64,000 nt of DNA from Anarhynchus alexandrinus (lineage: Eukaryota; Chordata; Aves; Charadriiformes; Charadriidae): contig VUYV01000291.1 in assembly GCA_008711295.1 (NCBI GenBank), forward strand, positions 803,869-867,868, given 5' to 3'. The number at the start of each line of letters is the position of its first letter. The first letter of the stretch is position 1. Below the pieces are notes generated by a model. It worked only from the letters and a program-made list of their open reading frames with translations, ran no database searches and was not told the DNA's origin. Made by a program: the position numbers and the translations under genes. Positions 9,996 through 22,408 of the stretch are shown in pieces.

Positions 9996-12990
9996 CAGAC
10001 ACTTGACCAGAAACCAAGCTTTCCTCCCACACGTTTGGATATGGAGGACGAGTTTAGGCACGTATCTGGTACGAGATGAAGACAGTTCTAACAAGAAAAT
10101 TTTCTAATTTATTATTCTCTCGTTCAAAGGAAAATGGAAACCACTTCGTTGCAAAAGTCTGCGTGGTTCAGCTTTCCCTCTGCTGCCTTCCTTCTTAGTC
10201 TTAACGCAGAGGAGTATCTGAGAAGCATATGCCTTTTTATTAGCAGAAGAGACAGGCTAAATTGGGGTATGATTCATGCTTCCAATTTATGCCTTCTCTT
10301 CCTTTATTGTCAATGGCTAATGAGAGGTAATTGCAAAAGCTCGCAGAGGGAGGCACTTTTGGAAGCAGAGAGAAGGATTAGAGAAGGTGCGAGTAAGGTT
10401 GTTTTTTACCGTTCAAGGCTTTTCGTTCCACTGTTGGTCTGTTCGTAACTTTCCAAACTTGCTTCTGCCAGAGCTCGATATAATTTCCAAAGGTTGGAAA
10501 TCGCTGGGGTGGGTCAATACTTGTATCAGCACCCTGGCCGCCACTCAGGACAAGTCAGAAAAGCGTCCACCTATGCAAAGAGCTGCTTTTGAGTCCTCAC
10601 ACCCACCTGATTTTTGGATGAGATCTCTGCTTTGGGGTAGGAGCAACATATTTTGGTGGTCCCTAAAGATTGTCCCAATCAAATTACCAGGGCACAGCTC
10701 ACCGTAGGCACAAAATGTCACCTATAGATGAAAGCCCCGCGCCTCTCATTTTCACAGAAGAACTAGCAGGACTGGGTACCCGAAAAAAGCTTGGAAGTCA
10801 ACAGCTGTTCCCCAACATTAGGCTCCGGATTTTGTTGTATTACACTTTTCCTGGTTTGACGATATTTATTATTAGAAGCCTGCTGTCGAGAATGGAGGCT
10901 GGGTTCAGTACATGTCTTTGAGGCAGACTGAGATCACTCACAAAGAGTCATTAGAGGAGAGTGCTGACCGAGAACATTTTCTTATCCTTTATCATCCTTT
11001 ATCCTTTACCAGAGACCTCCCTAAGCGGGAGCTGGGGACCCCGGAGCAGGGGTAGCCCCTGTGCAGACCTTTTCCAGGCGACACAGCTTAAGTCTTCAGA
11101 TAGCTCACAGGAGCGCTGGCCCATGAAATCTCAGTATTCATCAACTCCCTCTGCCAACATCACTCCTCTCTCCTTGGCTGAGAAAGGCGGGAATACGTGC
11201 CGAGGACAGGCTCAGATTCCCCAGATCCCTCACTGCAGTGCAACGATGCATTCAGTTATGTAAAAGAGCTGAGTTAAAGCGTACTGCTGCGTGTCCTGGT
11301 TGTTTCTGGCAATTTAAATGATGAAACACCATCACTGCAGAAAAAAAAAAGTTCCATGACCAGTCCCAGTCGTCTTGCCGCTTTGGAAGTTCATATGGCC
11401 ATGCTGTGATGCCTCATCCCGCGAAAAGCTGCAGCTCCGTGTTGTGTTACAGCCGCATAAAGGGCTGGTGTCTCCTTTGACATGTGATAAGCCAACCTTT
11501 GGTCCGATAAACCGTGGATAGCTGAACCGAGAACTAGGTACCGTAAAGAACAACCACCGGTCAGTGATAAAAACAACTCACTCTGCAGTCAAATTCTCTG
11601 ATTGAAATGATCTTTCTTGGTTGCCTGGTGTCACAGGTAATACGTCAGCACAGCGTGTCACACAGGTCTCACAAGGCTCTCCTTAAACACTCTTCTGCCA
11701 CAATCCTTTGCCAGACTGTGAGCACACGAAGACCATGGCCAGTTGCATTGATGGATTTGGTCTAATTATCTCCTCGTACTTCTTTGTCTCTCTGGCTCCA
11801 TCTATCGTCTCTCATCTCAGACTTAAATTGCCAGCTCTGGGACATGGACTGCCCATTGAGTCAATGCCCGATGCATCACGGCAGGAACTTCAGGCGCTGG
11901 AGAGATGTGAATAATAAATAAATGGAAGGTGAAATACAACTTCCGTCCAGTATAATCCAGTGTAGCAAGATCGGGTTCCAAGGGAATGGCAGTATATTTG
12001 TTTTCCAGATCGTTAGCTGATGCAAGGGAAAGCGAGAACATTTATTAGCCTCCCTCAGAATCACCTTTAACAAGAATGAATATTCACTGCTATAAATAAG
12101 ACTGTTTCAATTAAGTCTGCACATAAAAATGCTCTGCGGTGTCAGAGGAGGCCGTGCTGCTCAAAAAGAAATGCCTAGACGAAAGTATTTAAGGCTGCAT
12201 TTGACAACAAATTCAACTGCCTCACTTCCAGTGTTTCACACTTAATCACTGAAAGTTACGATGTTTTCATCTTACCTGAACATCAGGCCATAAGTTGAGA
12301 TGCAGAAGAAACCTTGGGCTTGGTTTTTTCTACCTGTGCGAGGGCAACCTGGTGCCATAATTTCTTTGTTGTTCAACTTCTGCCCTGTTTGGAACAGGTT
12401 TTGCATTTCCTGGAGTATCACCGGCGAAGAGCCGTCACAGCAGAGAGCTCCTCGTTACAGCCCCCGGGGAACACCACCCTGACGTGGCACGGTGACCCGG
12501 GGGTCCTGTCCTGCTGCACGGGCTTATCTTAGCGTATCCCTCTTTTGCAAAAAAAAAAACCCACACCTATTTTCAATACTGCCTTCAAAAATCTTTGTGA
12601 ATCGACACTTTGCAGGATCAGGTCTCTTGCAACAACCCGGCCGGCGTGTAAGTCCTCACCACGCTGGGGCTTGGCAAGGCAGAGTTAGTCAATACACCCT
12701 GTGTTCTCCTGTTGTTGTGAGTGCTGAAAGCTTAGCGGGCATCTAGATGAATTCAGTTAAAAAAATGTGTTTTAGGCTGTTGAAGACCAGGACACTGGAT
12801 CTCCAGCTCAGAAAGTCCCTGGTCTGACTACCAAGAGCTGGGAGAACGTGTTGGGAGAGTACTGGTATTTGCTGCAGTGTCCCTGCCCTCTGCCTCGGGA
12901 GCCTGCTCTTGGCTCTTCCCAGAGACAATCAGCTAATGGGAACCATGGTCTGACCCAGTACAGCTCTCCTCATGTTCTTCTGTAAGTGGC
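9996..12990. other. Non-coding stretch, nothing recognised
   Basis: Unique sequence with several homopolymer A tracts (near 11340 and 12550, the second followed by CCCACACC). ATCCTTTATC-type repeats occur at 10983-11008. Open frames stay below about 110 codons. I find no repeat family or exon. Confidence 0.5.
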
Positions 12991-14654
12991 GTCATTTACT
13001 GAAAATGAAAAGGAAAACAAAGAGAAATCAATGGCTCTAAAGCCAAATGTTGGCCCCAGGAAAACTAAGGGTAGACAACAATTCCGTAAATGGGAATAAG
13101 TTGAACGATCTCTCCCAGTCAACATTTTCTTTCCTATTCATGTGTGCAACCACTGTTCTTCAATGTATGTTCACTCCTTGAAGGAGAGATGAACAGATCC
13201 TCCTCTCTCCTTCACATATGTGAATTTATCTTTTGTAATAATACTCATCCTGTTAAGAAGAACTCCAGAGGAGCTTATTAAATACCACTGAAAAACATGA
13301 CGCCAAGAATTATAGGGAATCGATGAAGATATTTGCTGCAGTCAATAACCTAAATTACCAACAAAGAAGTGGTCAGTATAAGCAGTTCATCTTTTCTTCT
13401 CTGGGACAAAAATCAGACCCTGTGTCTGAGTATGGTATCAGTGGCGAGAGTAAACGGTTCTAAAAAGGATTTAGCCTGCTGCAAGACTGCCATAATGCAG
13501 AAAATTGATAATCTGCTCTGAAATTATAAATTAAATTCAGTTCATTCAATTCAAATGACTTCAGGAAAAGCTATATCAAACCTGGAAACTATGACGGCTG
13601 TGTCACCCCAAGTAACAAACACAATGAGGCTTTGAGATGAACACCTACTATTAAGCCAAAGAGAGTAATCTATGGGCAGTCACGGTTGAAACATCCTGAT
13701 TAGCGTTAATTAAAATTCTGATGATCAGGCAGCTACGGAAGGGACAAAACTTTTAAAGAATTTAGGCAAGTGCGAAAGGCTGGAGATAGGGTAATAATTA
13801 GGAATAATATCTCTTGTTAAGTTTAATTCCTTTAGCCTTGAAATTACCGTGACAGATTTCAAATTTAGTGGCAGTTTTCCAGTCACTAAAAAGAGCTTAA
13901 TTATATAGTTTAAGACTTTGGGAGAACTGATTCAGATAAAGCTACATGTGGCCCATATCAACTGTGTGGTATGCTTGAACGGACTCAGATAAAGAAGGAA
14001 TAGATATCAACTTGTTCAAGAAGCTGAAGACATCACATACCTGCACGTCTTTTTGAGAGACCAAAAAGTTTGGATAACTTTTTAACTTTCTCTTTTAATT
14101 AATAACAATCACTCTCATTCAATTTGCCTTTCTACTCCTTGATTTCAGCTGGGACTAAAAGGAAGACAGAGATAAAGCAGCCAAAACTCTGAATAGTGCT
14201 GATACTAACAGAACTTCTTAATCGTTGGAATTGGACTATCTCTAGAGCCCAGGCAAGACATCTAGAAAGACGAGCAAGGTTCAAATCTGCAATATATTCC
14301 TCTGAGTTACAGGACACCTTGTAAAAATCAGCACCGTATTCTATTCACTGCTGTTAGTTTAGGAGGAAATATAAGATACTTAAGGAAACGTCAGATCCGG
14401 GAGTTCTGTCAAATGGAAGGAATATTTATTCTAATACGCAGCTTGTGACAAAGCTCTTTTGGGTTTTCAGGGCCAGGGAACATCCTGAACGATGGACGGA
14501 TCAGCAAGATGGTTAATAGCCTGAAATACAGATGCAGAAGAGTCTCTTCTCATAGAATCAAATTCAAGAAGATAGATGTTAATATTATTTTAAAGCCACC
14601 TTCATTGGATTCTGCCACATCTATGTAATACACTTATATGGTCTCATTGTCAGG
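12990..14654. promoter_or_regulatory. AT-rich, stop-dense block; candidate conserved non-coding DNA
   Basis: From about 12930 to 14130 there is no open frame of 60 codons on either strand. The sequence is AT-rich but not simple: it contains TTAATTAA at 13706-13713, TTAATTA at 13897-13903 and TTAATTAA at 14095-14102, together with repeated CAGATAAAG-type strings near 13934 and 13986. No repeat family is recognised. This texture, complex AT-rich DNA with clustered homeodomain-type sites, is typical of conserved enhancers near developmental genes. I infer this; conservation was not measured. Confidence 0.35.
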
Positions 14655-14838
14655 TTAACTGAACACTTTACAGTTTTAAAGGCATTTATTCTCCCAAGAG
14701 CCCCATGAAGTAGGAAAATACAGTTGTCCCGTTATATAGATTTGGAGCTGCGGCACAGAGGTGCAACGTCACACGTGGCAAAGCAGGGAACTGAAGACAG
14801 CTTCCCTAAATCCCAGGCTGTCACCCTAACTACTGTTC
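14655..14838 (-). repeat. MIR-like SINE (antisense)
   Basis: The plus strand follows an antisense MIR through most of its length: ACACTTTACAG, a CCCCATGAAGTAGG block, TTATATAGATTTGG..GCGGCACAGAGG, then CACGTGGCAAAGCAGGGA and TCCCAGGCTGTCACCCTAAC. These match the MIR sequence for the low-base-count tail, the poly-purine 'gaggaaactgaggcacagag' core and the 'cccaggctgtctgact' end. MIR is a tRNA-derived CORE-SINE family active in early amniotes; copies in birds are rare, old and diverged, as here. It is non-coding. Confidence 0.7.
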
Positions 14839-17218
14839 CTACATACTCTTTACATCAAAATGAATGGTTAAGGCAGAGTCCCTGCACTGCGTTTCCTTCC
14901 GTCTGCATTAATCTCCGAGCACCTTCGCCAACCTGCAAGAGCGCTACATCAAGAGGATAGAGTGGGTCAGTGAAAGAAGTGCCCCATTTATTACAGTTTC
15001 TCATTCATGACTGAACTGATCGTACGCTTTAGTATCCACCGGCAAAGAGTAAACTGTTCCCAGAGAGAATCTTTCAACAGGTAAGAATGGGATACCCGTA
15101 CCTCACAAGAGTACAAATGAGCTCTCAGAAATTATAAAAGCAGGGACAGCCTGGACTCGGTGAGCAGAAAAGCTTCATATTTCAGAAGTTAAATTCAAAA
15201 AGGGTTCAAACTTAAAAAACAAAACCAAACCAAGCAAGACTGGTCACGTGCGATCCTCTTAGAACAGCACGGAACTCCAAAGTGCTTGTTCTGAAACTGC
15301 TAAACACAGAGGAACCCTGCGAACCCCACAGCTGCCAACCACTGCACGGAGAACACAGATTCCCTCAACTCGTGTTCCAGAGAAGATAATTATTCAAGAC
15401 AATTCGTTCTGACTGCCACCATCCCTTCAAGCTTTGAGCCATGTGTGTTTCCATCCCTGTGGGCACTGGAAAGGGGCAAACGGTTGCCCTTAAATGACCT
15501 CTGGACCCAATGGTCTAATAGGTGTCATTTCTGCACATCTTTGTGCACATTAGGAAAATAGGAACGGGAATACCTCAGAGGCTCTCACCCATCTCCAAGG
15601 GGGGACCAACTGTGCTTACAGCATTCCTGAAGGACCTGTGTCCTGCACTGCGTGGTTGCACATTCTCAGCTGATTTTCTTTCCCATCTTATCAAGAGCAT
15701 CCAAAGCAGGGGACGCGTGCTGCACTTCGGTATTGAATTAGCGCTCGCAGCCACAGCGCAGTTGTTTTATGAAAGTTTCTATGCATTTTCTCCTCACCTG
15801 AGATTACTGCAAGAGTCTCAGCTGTAGACTATTCTTAGCTCTGAGCTGTTTTAAACTTGTTTAAAAATTAACACTTCATTGGGGTCTAAAGCTATTTTTT
15901 CCTAATACGGATGCGACTCCGCCATCTGGAGCTTGGCACGACCACACACCCAACCATTTTCAGGGAACAGATCAAATGTGGAGGTATTGCCGGCGTGCTG
16001 CTACACAAATAGCTTTGTCTTTCCTCCTGGATGATACAAACGTCCCACAAACACGTACTGCAACATATCGTCTCTTCGTGCTGGCTCTGCCAGGACAGAT
16101 TCATTTCATCATGCGTGGAAATTGAAGAATTATTCCAGTTACATGCTCCTAATTGCAACCCCCTTTCTCTCCTAGGCTTGTGCTCTTCTGTGACCTTTTC
16201 TAATAAGTCACATTTGAATTTGAGGTTATAAAGTCCTTGGAGAAAATTAAGATGGCCCAACCATCTTATTTCCCAGGGCTGGATCTCCATGTCTTCATTA
16301 ATCTCACAGCAACTTCTGCCACGTGAAGCTGGAGAGGAAATGATGAGATGTGTTTGAGACACAGTGACTGAAGGAAGACACAGTAGAAATGATGGGTCTC
16401 CGCGTCTCCTTTGACTGCAGTCAGAACAGGGTTGCCAGATGTAAAGCCTTTAAAATGTGGAATGGACCACACGACACCGTGAGAGCCAGGAAGAAGGGCA
16501 GGGACACCAGGCAGGAAGGCACATGAGCCGAGGAGGAGCAGAGGCGATGATGGGGAGTCCTACATGCCCGACAGTCCAATGAAGCTTTCAGAGAGTAACG
16601 TTGCCTGTTGCCGGCCATACGTAGCAGACTGGGACTGCTTCTGCACGTTGCTTCTGCTGAAACCTTTGTCCAAGTAACACCATTTTAACAAGGGGCGCAG
16701 GATTTGTGAACGTACGACAGGAGATCCCGCGTTACAGGGGACAGCCGGTGTCGCCACACGTGAGAGACTGGAGCCAACGTGCTGTTTTCCCACCTGGAAG
16801 CGTGTCCCGTCTCCTTTTATAAGACACCTGCGGCAAATTCCCCCATAACAGGAGGCGTTTCTGCTCCCTGAAAGATGACGGTCCCAGTCTGTGTTTTTAT
16901 TTCTTTTCAATAAAATTGCTGAACTTTCTGCTCCTGTGTTTTCACTGCGGAGCTTAGCCTCCCTGCACCCCGTATTTCCTCTCATGGCTAAACTAAAAAG
17001 CCTTCATTTTTCTGCCCCGAAGCCTCCACTTTGTTAAGAAACCACAGTACGCAGCTTCTCATGCGTTGTTCTAACGAAGGAAGTTTTCAGGCAGACATCA
17101 GTGTGTGACACGGGACGCAGCAGAGCAAGATCCCAGCCTGATCCCAATCTGATCCCAACCTCTCCATTACTGCAGGGGTAAAGAGACCTTTCCCCAGTTC
17201 TCTGTGCCAGCGGCAGCA
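14839..17218. other. Non-coding stretch with an 11-bp tandem repeat
   Basis: Unique sequence. An A-rich string with AAACCAAACC near 15205-15235 resembles others in the window. The minus-strand open frames at 15892-16362 and 16560-16985 (156 and 141 codons) have no recognisable domain. A three-unit 11-bp tandem repeat lies at 17129-17161. Confidence 0.5.
17129..17161. repeat. 11-bp tandem repeat, three units
   Basis: Three consecutive units of GATCCCANNCT (GATCCCAGCCT, GATCCCAATCT, GATCCCAACCT), each exactly 11 bases long and differing at only two positions. Confidence 0.8.
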
Positions 17219-17640
17219 TTAATCATTAGGAAATGAAAGCAAAGGCTGAACCAAGTTTTAATGACTATGCACAGCCTGGATCTCTGCACAACTGAAATAA
17301 TGTACTCCGGGCTCATGATTAATTACGGGCATACCCAGAGACTTCTCGCCCGCTGATATAAAGGAAAACTAAAGCTCAAGCAGCTTAATTCAGAAAAAGA
17401 GTTATAAGGGTATGATGTAGCTTCATTAAATATAGATGTTGGTTCTTTTACTCTGCCACTGTTCACCACAACACAGAAATCTGAGCCTTTTTCCAGCACG
17501 GGTATACGCGCACGTGCGGTAATAGTAATAGTAAAGCAATTAATGACACACGCTCCTAGAAACAGCTAACTCTCTAGCTTCCTCGCATAAATGCGTACGC
17601 CTGTAGAAGTTAGCTTATTGTGACACTTATGTAAAATTCA
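17219..17640. promoter_or_regulatory. AT-rich block with homeodomain-type sites; candidate regulatory DNA
   Basis: This is complex AT-rich sequence with few open frames. It carries CATGATTAATTAC (core at 17319-17325), CAGCTTAATTCAG near 17378 and AGCAATTAATGAC near 17535. There is no recognisable repeat. As with 12990-14654, the texture suggests conserved non-coding DNA, but only alignment can show this. Confidence 0.3.
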
Positions 17641-18676
17641 CTTCAGGTTTGGGGTTTTTTTTTCAGAATTTATTTTTCCATGTTGCCGTGAATAGCGACA
17701 GGTTGGTGCTCTGCCTTGCCGACAGGCCGTCCCCGCACGCGGGACGGACACAGACACTCAACGCTTCCCCGAGCATCAAAGGTGAGCGGCACTTCCTAAT
17801 TGTTATCGCTGTCTTTCATGCCTCTGACTCATTCCCGATTTTTTTTTGGTTTTAAACAACATAGTGCATCTCTAGTGGAGTGGCAAAAAGGCTTTTTGGT
17901 CATCTTTGAAGGCTTTGTGGCTGGAACACGGTGACAAAGACCGGGAGTAAATTGCCGTTTGTAAACAGTTCAGGAGAGGAAGAGAAATGTGAAACAGAAT
18001 ATGAGTCCCTTTGATGAAACGGGTCTTAGGTCCGTGCTTTCTGCTGCGCTAACCCCAGCTACTCAAGACAGATACTGATGGAGTTATCCCGCGGCCTCTT
18101 TATAGGAAAACACTTAGAAGTATAATAAGAGCATGATTTTAATATTGACGTATTTATAGGAGAGAGCACAAGTGTGAGAGTTTTGCAGCAGGAGCATCTA
18201 AGTCATTTGATAAAAAAAAAAAAAAGAACAGTTGAAACTTTATGTCCCCTCCCCGCTACATATCCTGGATGGGCGGCAGTTTGTGGACAAGCTGCTTTAG
18301 AGTGCTATTAGATGAATATTTCCAATCTATTTGCTCCCCTCCCCTCCTCGCTGGTGCAGAAATCTCTGTCAAAGTCACGAACCCAATTACCCCAGCTTCT
18401 GAGAGAGACCTAAATTCTCAGTGGCACATCACCAAATAAAACTCAGACCTATGAGGACCGAAAACAAGAGCCTGATCTCACCAGAGAGAACAATTTGACT
18501 GTCCAGATGCCGAGAGCACTGAAGAGCCCTCACAGTTCGATCCCCCCTTGCCCAGCCCCCGTCCCAGCCCCAGTACAGCCCAATTGCTTTTGCAGGAGGA
18601 AAAGGAGGAGACCAGCAGAGCGCAGAGAGGCGAGGGCAGGAGCCACTGTCCCTACAGCAGGGTCTAAGCAAAGGCA
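17641..18676. other. Non-coding stretch, nothing recognised
   Basis: Unique sequence with a poly-T run after GGTTTGGGG near 17650 and a 14-base poly-A at 18212-18225. No exon or repeat family is recognised before the CR1 copy that follows. Confidence 0.5.
18212..18225. repeat. Poly-A tract
   Basis: Fourteen consecutive A residues, not attached to a recognisable retroposed sequence. Confidence 0.85.
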
Positions 18677-18957
18677 TTACTGGGGCATGGAGTGATAGGA
18701 CGAGGGGGAATGGCTTCAAACTGGAAGAGGGCAGGTTTAGATTGAACATTAGGAAGAAGTTTTTCCCTTTGAGGGTGGTGAGGCACTGTCCCAGGTTGCC
18801 CAGAGAGGTTGTTGAGGCCCCATCCCTGGAGGTGTTCAAGGCCAGGCTGGAGGTGGCCTTGGGCAGCCTGGTGTGGTGGGAGGTGTCCCTGCCTATGGCA
18901 GGGGGGTTGGAACTCGATGGTCTTCAAGGTCCTTTCCAACCTAAACCATTCTGTGAT
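18677..18957 (+). mobile_element. CR1 LINE 3' end, sense (type A)
   Basis: A 5'-truncated CR1 copy of about 280 bases. It starts within the ORF2 C-terminal region (TTACTGGGGCATGGAGTGAT), continues through [19 protein letters not shown] and [19 protein letters not shown], and ends in ACCATTCTGTGA, the first octamer of the tail. It is almost identical to the copy at 1-199 over their shared length. The antisense open frame at 18664-19137 is a by-product. The copy is too short to encode any enzyme activity. Confidence 0.93.
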
Positions 18958-19267
18958 CTCTGCCCGAAGCAGAGAGGTGCCAGTCTGGCCGGAGCAGCTG
19001 CTGCATGGACCTGACCAGCCTGAAAGCGCAGAAGCAAAGTGTTGAAAGGTGTAAGAGCAGCACCACATAGCGCGACCCACCACCAACCCCTTCTCTTCAC
19101 ACCCCACATCACCCCCACAAGCGCACAGCCTGCTCACCTCCCTTTCCTTTCCTCCTGAAGCCTTCTGAGCTGGAGCAGGCTCAGCTTTGCCTTGTTATCT
19201 CTCAGCTGGCAGCATTTCCCTGAACTGCCTTTGAACCTTGATGAGGCATTAACCCCCGAAATCCCCG
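18958..19267. other. Non-coding stretch, nothing recognised
   Basis: A short unique segment between a CR1 tail and the strongest CpG cluster of the window. No feature is visible. Confidence 0.55.
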
Positions 19268-19585
19268 GCTTTCCCTGGCTCAGCAGGGTTCTCGAAGGAC
19301 GCCGCGAGTGGGATGGGGACGCCTGGCCAGCAGGTAGGGCGCCGCCAACGGCGCGTTCCTAGGGTGGGATGCTTTCCTCTGTCTTCTCCCTTCGCTTACT
19401 CCACAAAGCGTAGAGAAATCGCTGGCAGGGGGAGACCGGCGCCCTACGGCGCGTCGTTGCACGCACAGGGAAGGTGACGGCACGCGGCTGGCGGGGCGCT
19501 ACGCCAACCCTCCGAGCTCGGCACGGCTGTGGCTGCCATCGCGCTCAGGGCGGAGAGCGGCGTAAGTCTTCGCGCTGCTCGGAAA
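19268..19585. promoter_or_regulatory. CpG-island-like cluster, strongest in window
   Basis: I count about 38 CpG in about 318 bases, which is at or above the number expected from its base composition; in methylated bird DNA CpG is normally depleted. A GTAAGT hexamer (19562-19567), a good 5' splice donor core for a plus-strand transcript, lies at its right edge. No recognisable coding start is present, so if this is a promoter it probably drives a non-coding RNA or a distant first exon. The frames through it have no known domain. Confidence 0.45.
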
Positions 19586-19590
19586 GGGGA

Positions 19591-19610
19591 AATTTAACTT
19601 AATTTAACTT
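19591..19610. repeat. 10-bp perfect tandem duplication
   Basis: AATTTAACTT occurs twice in direct succession, immediately after the CpG cluster. Confidence 0.85.
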
Positions 19611-22101
19611 CACCTGCTATATTACGGAGCTAGGCATTTAAGTGTCCGGGAGCTTATGGGGGTCTCTCCTGAAAGGATGCATCTTAGCCTTTAAAAATGT
19701 AGAAATTAGAAAAAAAAACAAACCCAAACCTGTACAAATTGAGCGTGTCAGCTGAAGTATGAAACTGTAATCTATGTTCTTATTTGAGCTCTAATTTTAT
19801 GCCTGCTGGTACTCACTTATACAGAACTTCAGCAAACATTTATATCTCTCTTAATTATCCTTTTCCCTATTAATTTCTCCTATGTTCGATAAATGATCCT
19901 TATGCCTGTTGGTTTAAGACTTCCTTGCAAAGTTGTTTTTCCCTGCTTTTCCATAAGCCAGATATTTTAATTTCTTGCACTATGCCTCATTTGCTAGTAA
20001 CAATGATGTATTTTCCCTTTCCCCATGTATTTATTTTTACTGAGAGATGCAGCCGTTCATCACATTCAAATGAAGAATTATTACTTAGCTATTATTATTA
20101 TTGCTAGTGATGGTATGTAAACAACTATAATGATGTGTGGGCTTGTGTAGGAGCAAAGACCACAATAAAGATGTTGCCTTAGGGGGAATGAATGAGGAAA
20201 ACGTGCAAAGATTTAACCAGCGCACCCTCTCTTCGCTGGTTTTGTCTCCTTTAACTGCTCGCTTCGGCTCCACGGCCTATTTCCTTTGGTCTTGTCCTCA
20301 ACTGGGTTGGATTGGGAGCAACTGGGTCAATGTGGAGCCCTCCCCAAAATCCACGTCACCACCGCAAGAAGGACACGCGCCAAGGCACTTGAGAACACGG
20401 ATGATGTGGGAAAGGGGGTTTTGCTAACCTTGTTTTGAAGCTGGATGGGTGTGTGTGATGAGGAAGGGGTGTTTTAAGTGTGTGGGAAAGAGAAAAAGTG
20501 GAGCAGCAGACACGTTACGGAGATTATGGCCCAAGCCAAGGCTGCAGGACAGCCTGGAGAGAAGCTTTCGGAGACCACTGCTGGGCCAGTTCGGATGCTG
20601 TGCATAGGAGCAGCCCCATCTTAGTTCAGTTTCCTTGGCTGGGAAATGAGTCTTTTTCATCTACATTCCTAATCCACAAAGAGGGCTGCTCCAAAGGCAA
20701 GAGGCTCTGATGTGCCTTTCTCTCCTACCTGGAAACAACCAACAATAAATCATGCGTTTGCTCAGCTGCTCAGAGGCACTTATGCTGCTACCGGGTGCCA
20801 ACGACTTTGGCGAGAGTAAGTGGGTAGGTGACAGGGAGAAACAAGCCCCGCACTAATTTTTAAGGTCTTTAGTTATGTTCTCAGGCAAAGAAAAATCAGC
20901 AGAAAATAGGGAGGGAGCATGAGGAGAGAGCCAGAGCTGAATGGAAAAACCCCAGCTCTTTGGCAGACCCATAAAGAGAATTCAGGCTAATAAAGAAAGT
21001 TCAGTCTCTTTATTCTGTGCTGCCAGCAATTTACTGCCCTAAAAATGAAGGCAGTTGGCTTTAGGAGGATCAGCCTTGAAGACAGTAAAATTTCAGTATC
21101 ACGTATTAGCCTGGCTTTCCTTCCCACAAGTCGGAGCGTGAGCAGAAGAAAGAGCAGAAGAAAGCCCGGTCATCCCTCGTCCCACAGCTTCTGGCTGCTG
21201 CAAGCTCCATACCGGGAGACCAGCCGGACCTGACAAAGCTCTCCAGGGAAGCATTGTTTGTAAATATGGGGCAAAGAAAGAGTATTTTGCGGCAGTAGGT
21301 GTTCCTTGGAAATGGGCCACCTCGCTCCTGGGCTTCCCAAGACCATTGCAAAGGGCTTCTCTTGACCTCAGCTCCTAACAGCCAGCTCTGGGGCAGACCC
21401 ACCCGCACGGTTCCCCAAAGCCGCTGTGAGCTCTGCGAGAGCTGCTTTTCCACCCAGAGATCCGGGCTTACTGCTGTTGGAGCCTTGTTACATTTTTCAG
21501 TATATTCCTTAATACTAACCCATTCCTGGTTTTGTCCGAGTTCCTCTTCCTAAAAGCTTGTGGGTTTTTTTTTAATGCCAATAATTTTCAACAATGAGCA
21601 TTGTGAGCAAACCAATGGGAGGCAAATCCACTTAGGCTCTCCGAAGAGCTGACCAAGCAGTTTTTATGAAGAGCTGGCAAAAGCGGAGAAATAACTCAAA
21701 ACGTATTTTATGAATTCAGAAGCCTGCTCCGAAATAAATATTTTAGCCTTTCTTCTCCTAAAAGAGGGGTGAGAGTGAAAGAAAGACGGAGAAATCAAAA
21801 AATCATCCGTGTCAGGGCTATGGCAGACATCAATCACCAAACACTTTCAAGATTTAACGTGTACCAGAGCCCCAAACGCTTTTGTATTTATTACAGCTAT
21901 TTTGCATTCCTTACAGTATTTTGACAGAGCTTCCCTAGTTTGAACCACCGTTCAGATCCTGTCACTTTTGCTCCCGCTTGCCTCTAACCAGCTAGAATAA
22001 TGTATATAAAATATTATACACCCTATGCAATTCCTCTGTGCCACCACGGCACCGCTGCTCCTGAGTGCAGGCTTCTGCCAGAGTCATCGCTCAGCCAAAT
22101 T
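19611..22101. other. Non-coding stretch, nothing recognised
   Basis: Unique sequence. It is AT-rich at 19690-20110 (an AAACAAACCCAAACC string near 19713 and ATTATTATTATT near 20090) and mixed after that. The open frames, up to about 115 codons, are unrecognised. Confidence 0.5.
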
Positions 22102-22408
22102 GGTGCCGGTCTCTTCTCACAGGTAATTAATGACAGAACAAGAGGGAATGGCTCCAAGCTCCAACAGGGTGGATTTAGACTGAACATGAGGAAAGAATTT
22201 TTCCCAGAAAGAGTGGTGGGGCATTGGAATAGGCTGCCCAGGGAGGGGGTTGAGTCACCATCCCTGGAGGTGTTGAAGAGCCGTTTGGATGTGGTGTTGG
22301 GGGATACGGTGTAGGGGAGAATTTGTAGAGTAGGGTAGATGGTTGGACTCGATGATCCCAAGGGTCCCTTCCAACCTAGACAGTTCTATGATTCTTTGAT
22401 TCTATGAA
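22102..22408 (+). mobile_element. CR1 LINE 3' end, sense (type C)
   Basis: A 5'-truncated CR1 copy. Its translation shows [21 protein letters not shown], then [44 protein letters not shown] and a stop (GVESPSLEV is the CR1 C-terminal signature). It ends with a UTR containing GTAGAGTAGGGTAGATGG and an octamer tail (TTCTATGATTCTTTGATTCTATGA). It is the same sequence type as the copy at the right end of the window (63642-64000) and is distinct from types A and B in both protein and UTR. Confidence 0.93.

Noticed and set aside
10983..11010. ATCCTTTATC tandem units as a satellite
   Set aside because: Only two to three partial units; too short to call more than local simple sequence.
20089..20103. 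ATTATTATTATT string as a SINE tail
   Set aside because: No collinear MIR or L2 landmarks upstream; treated as simple AT-rich sequence.
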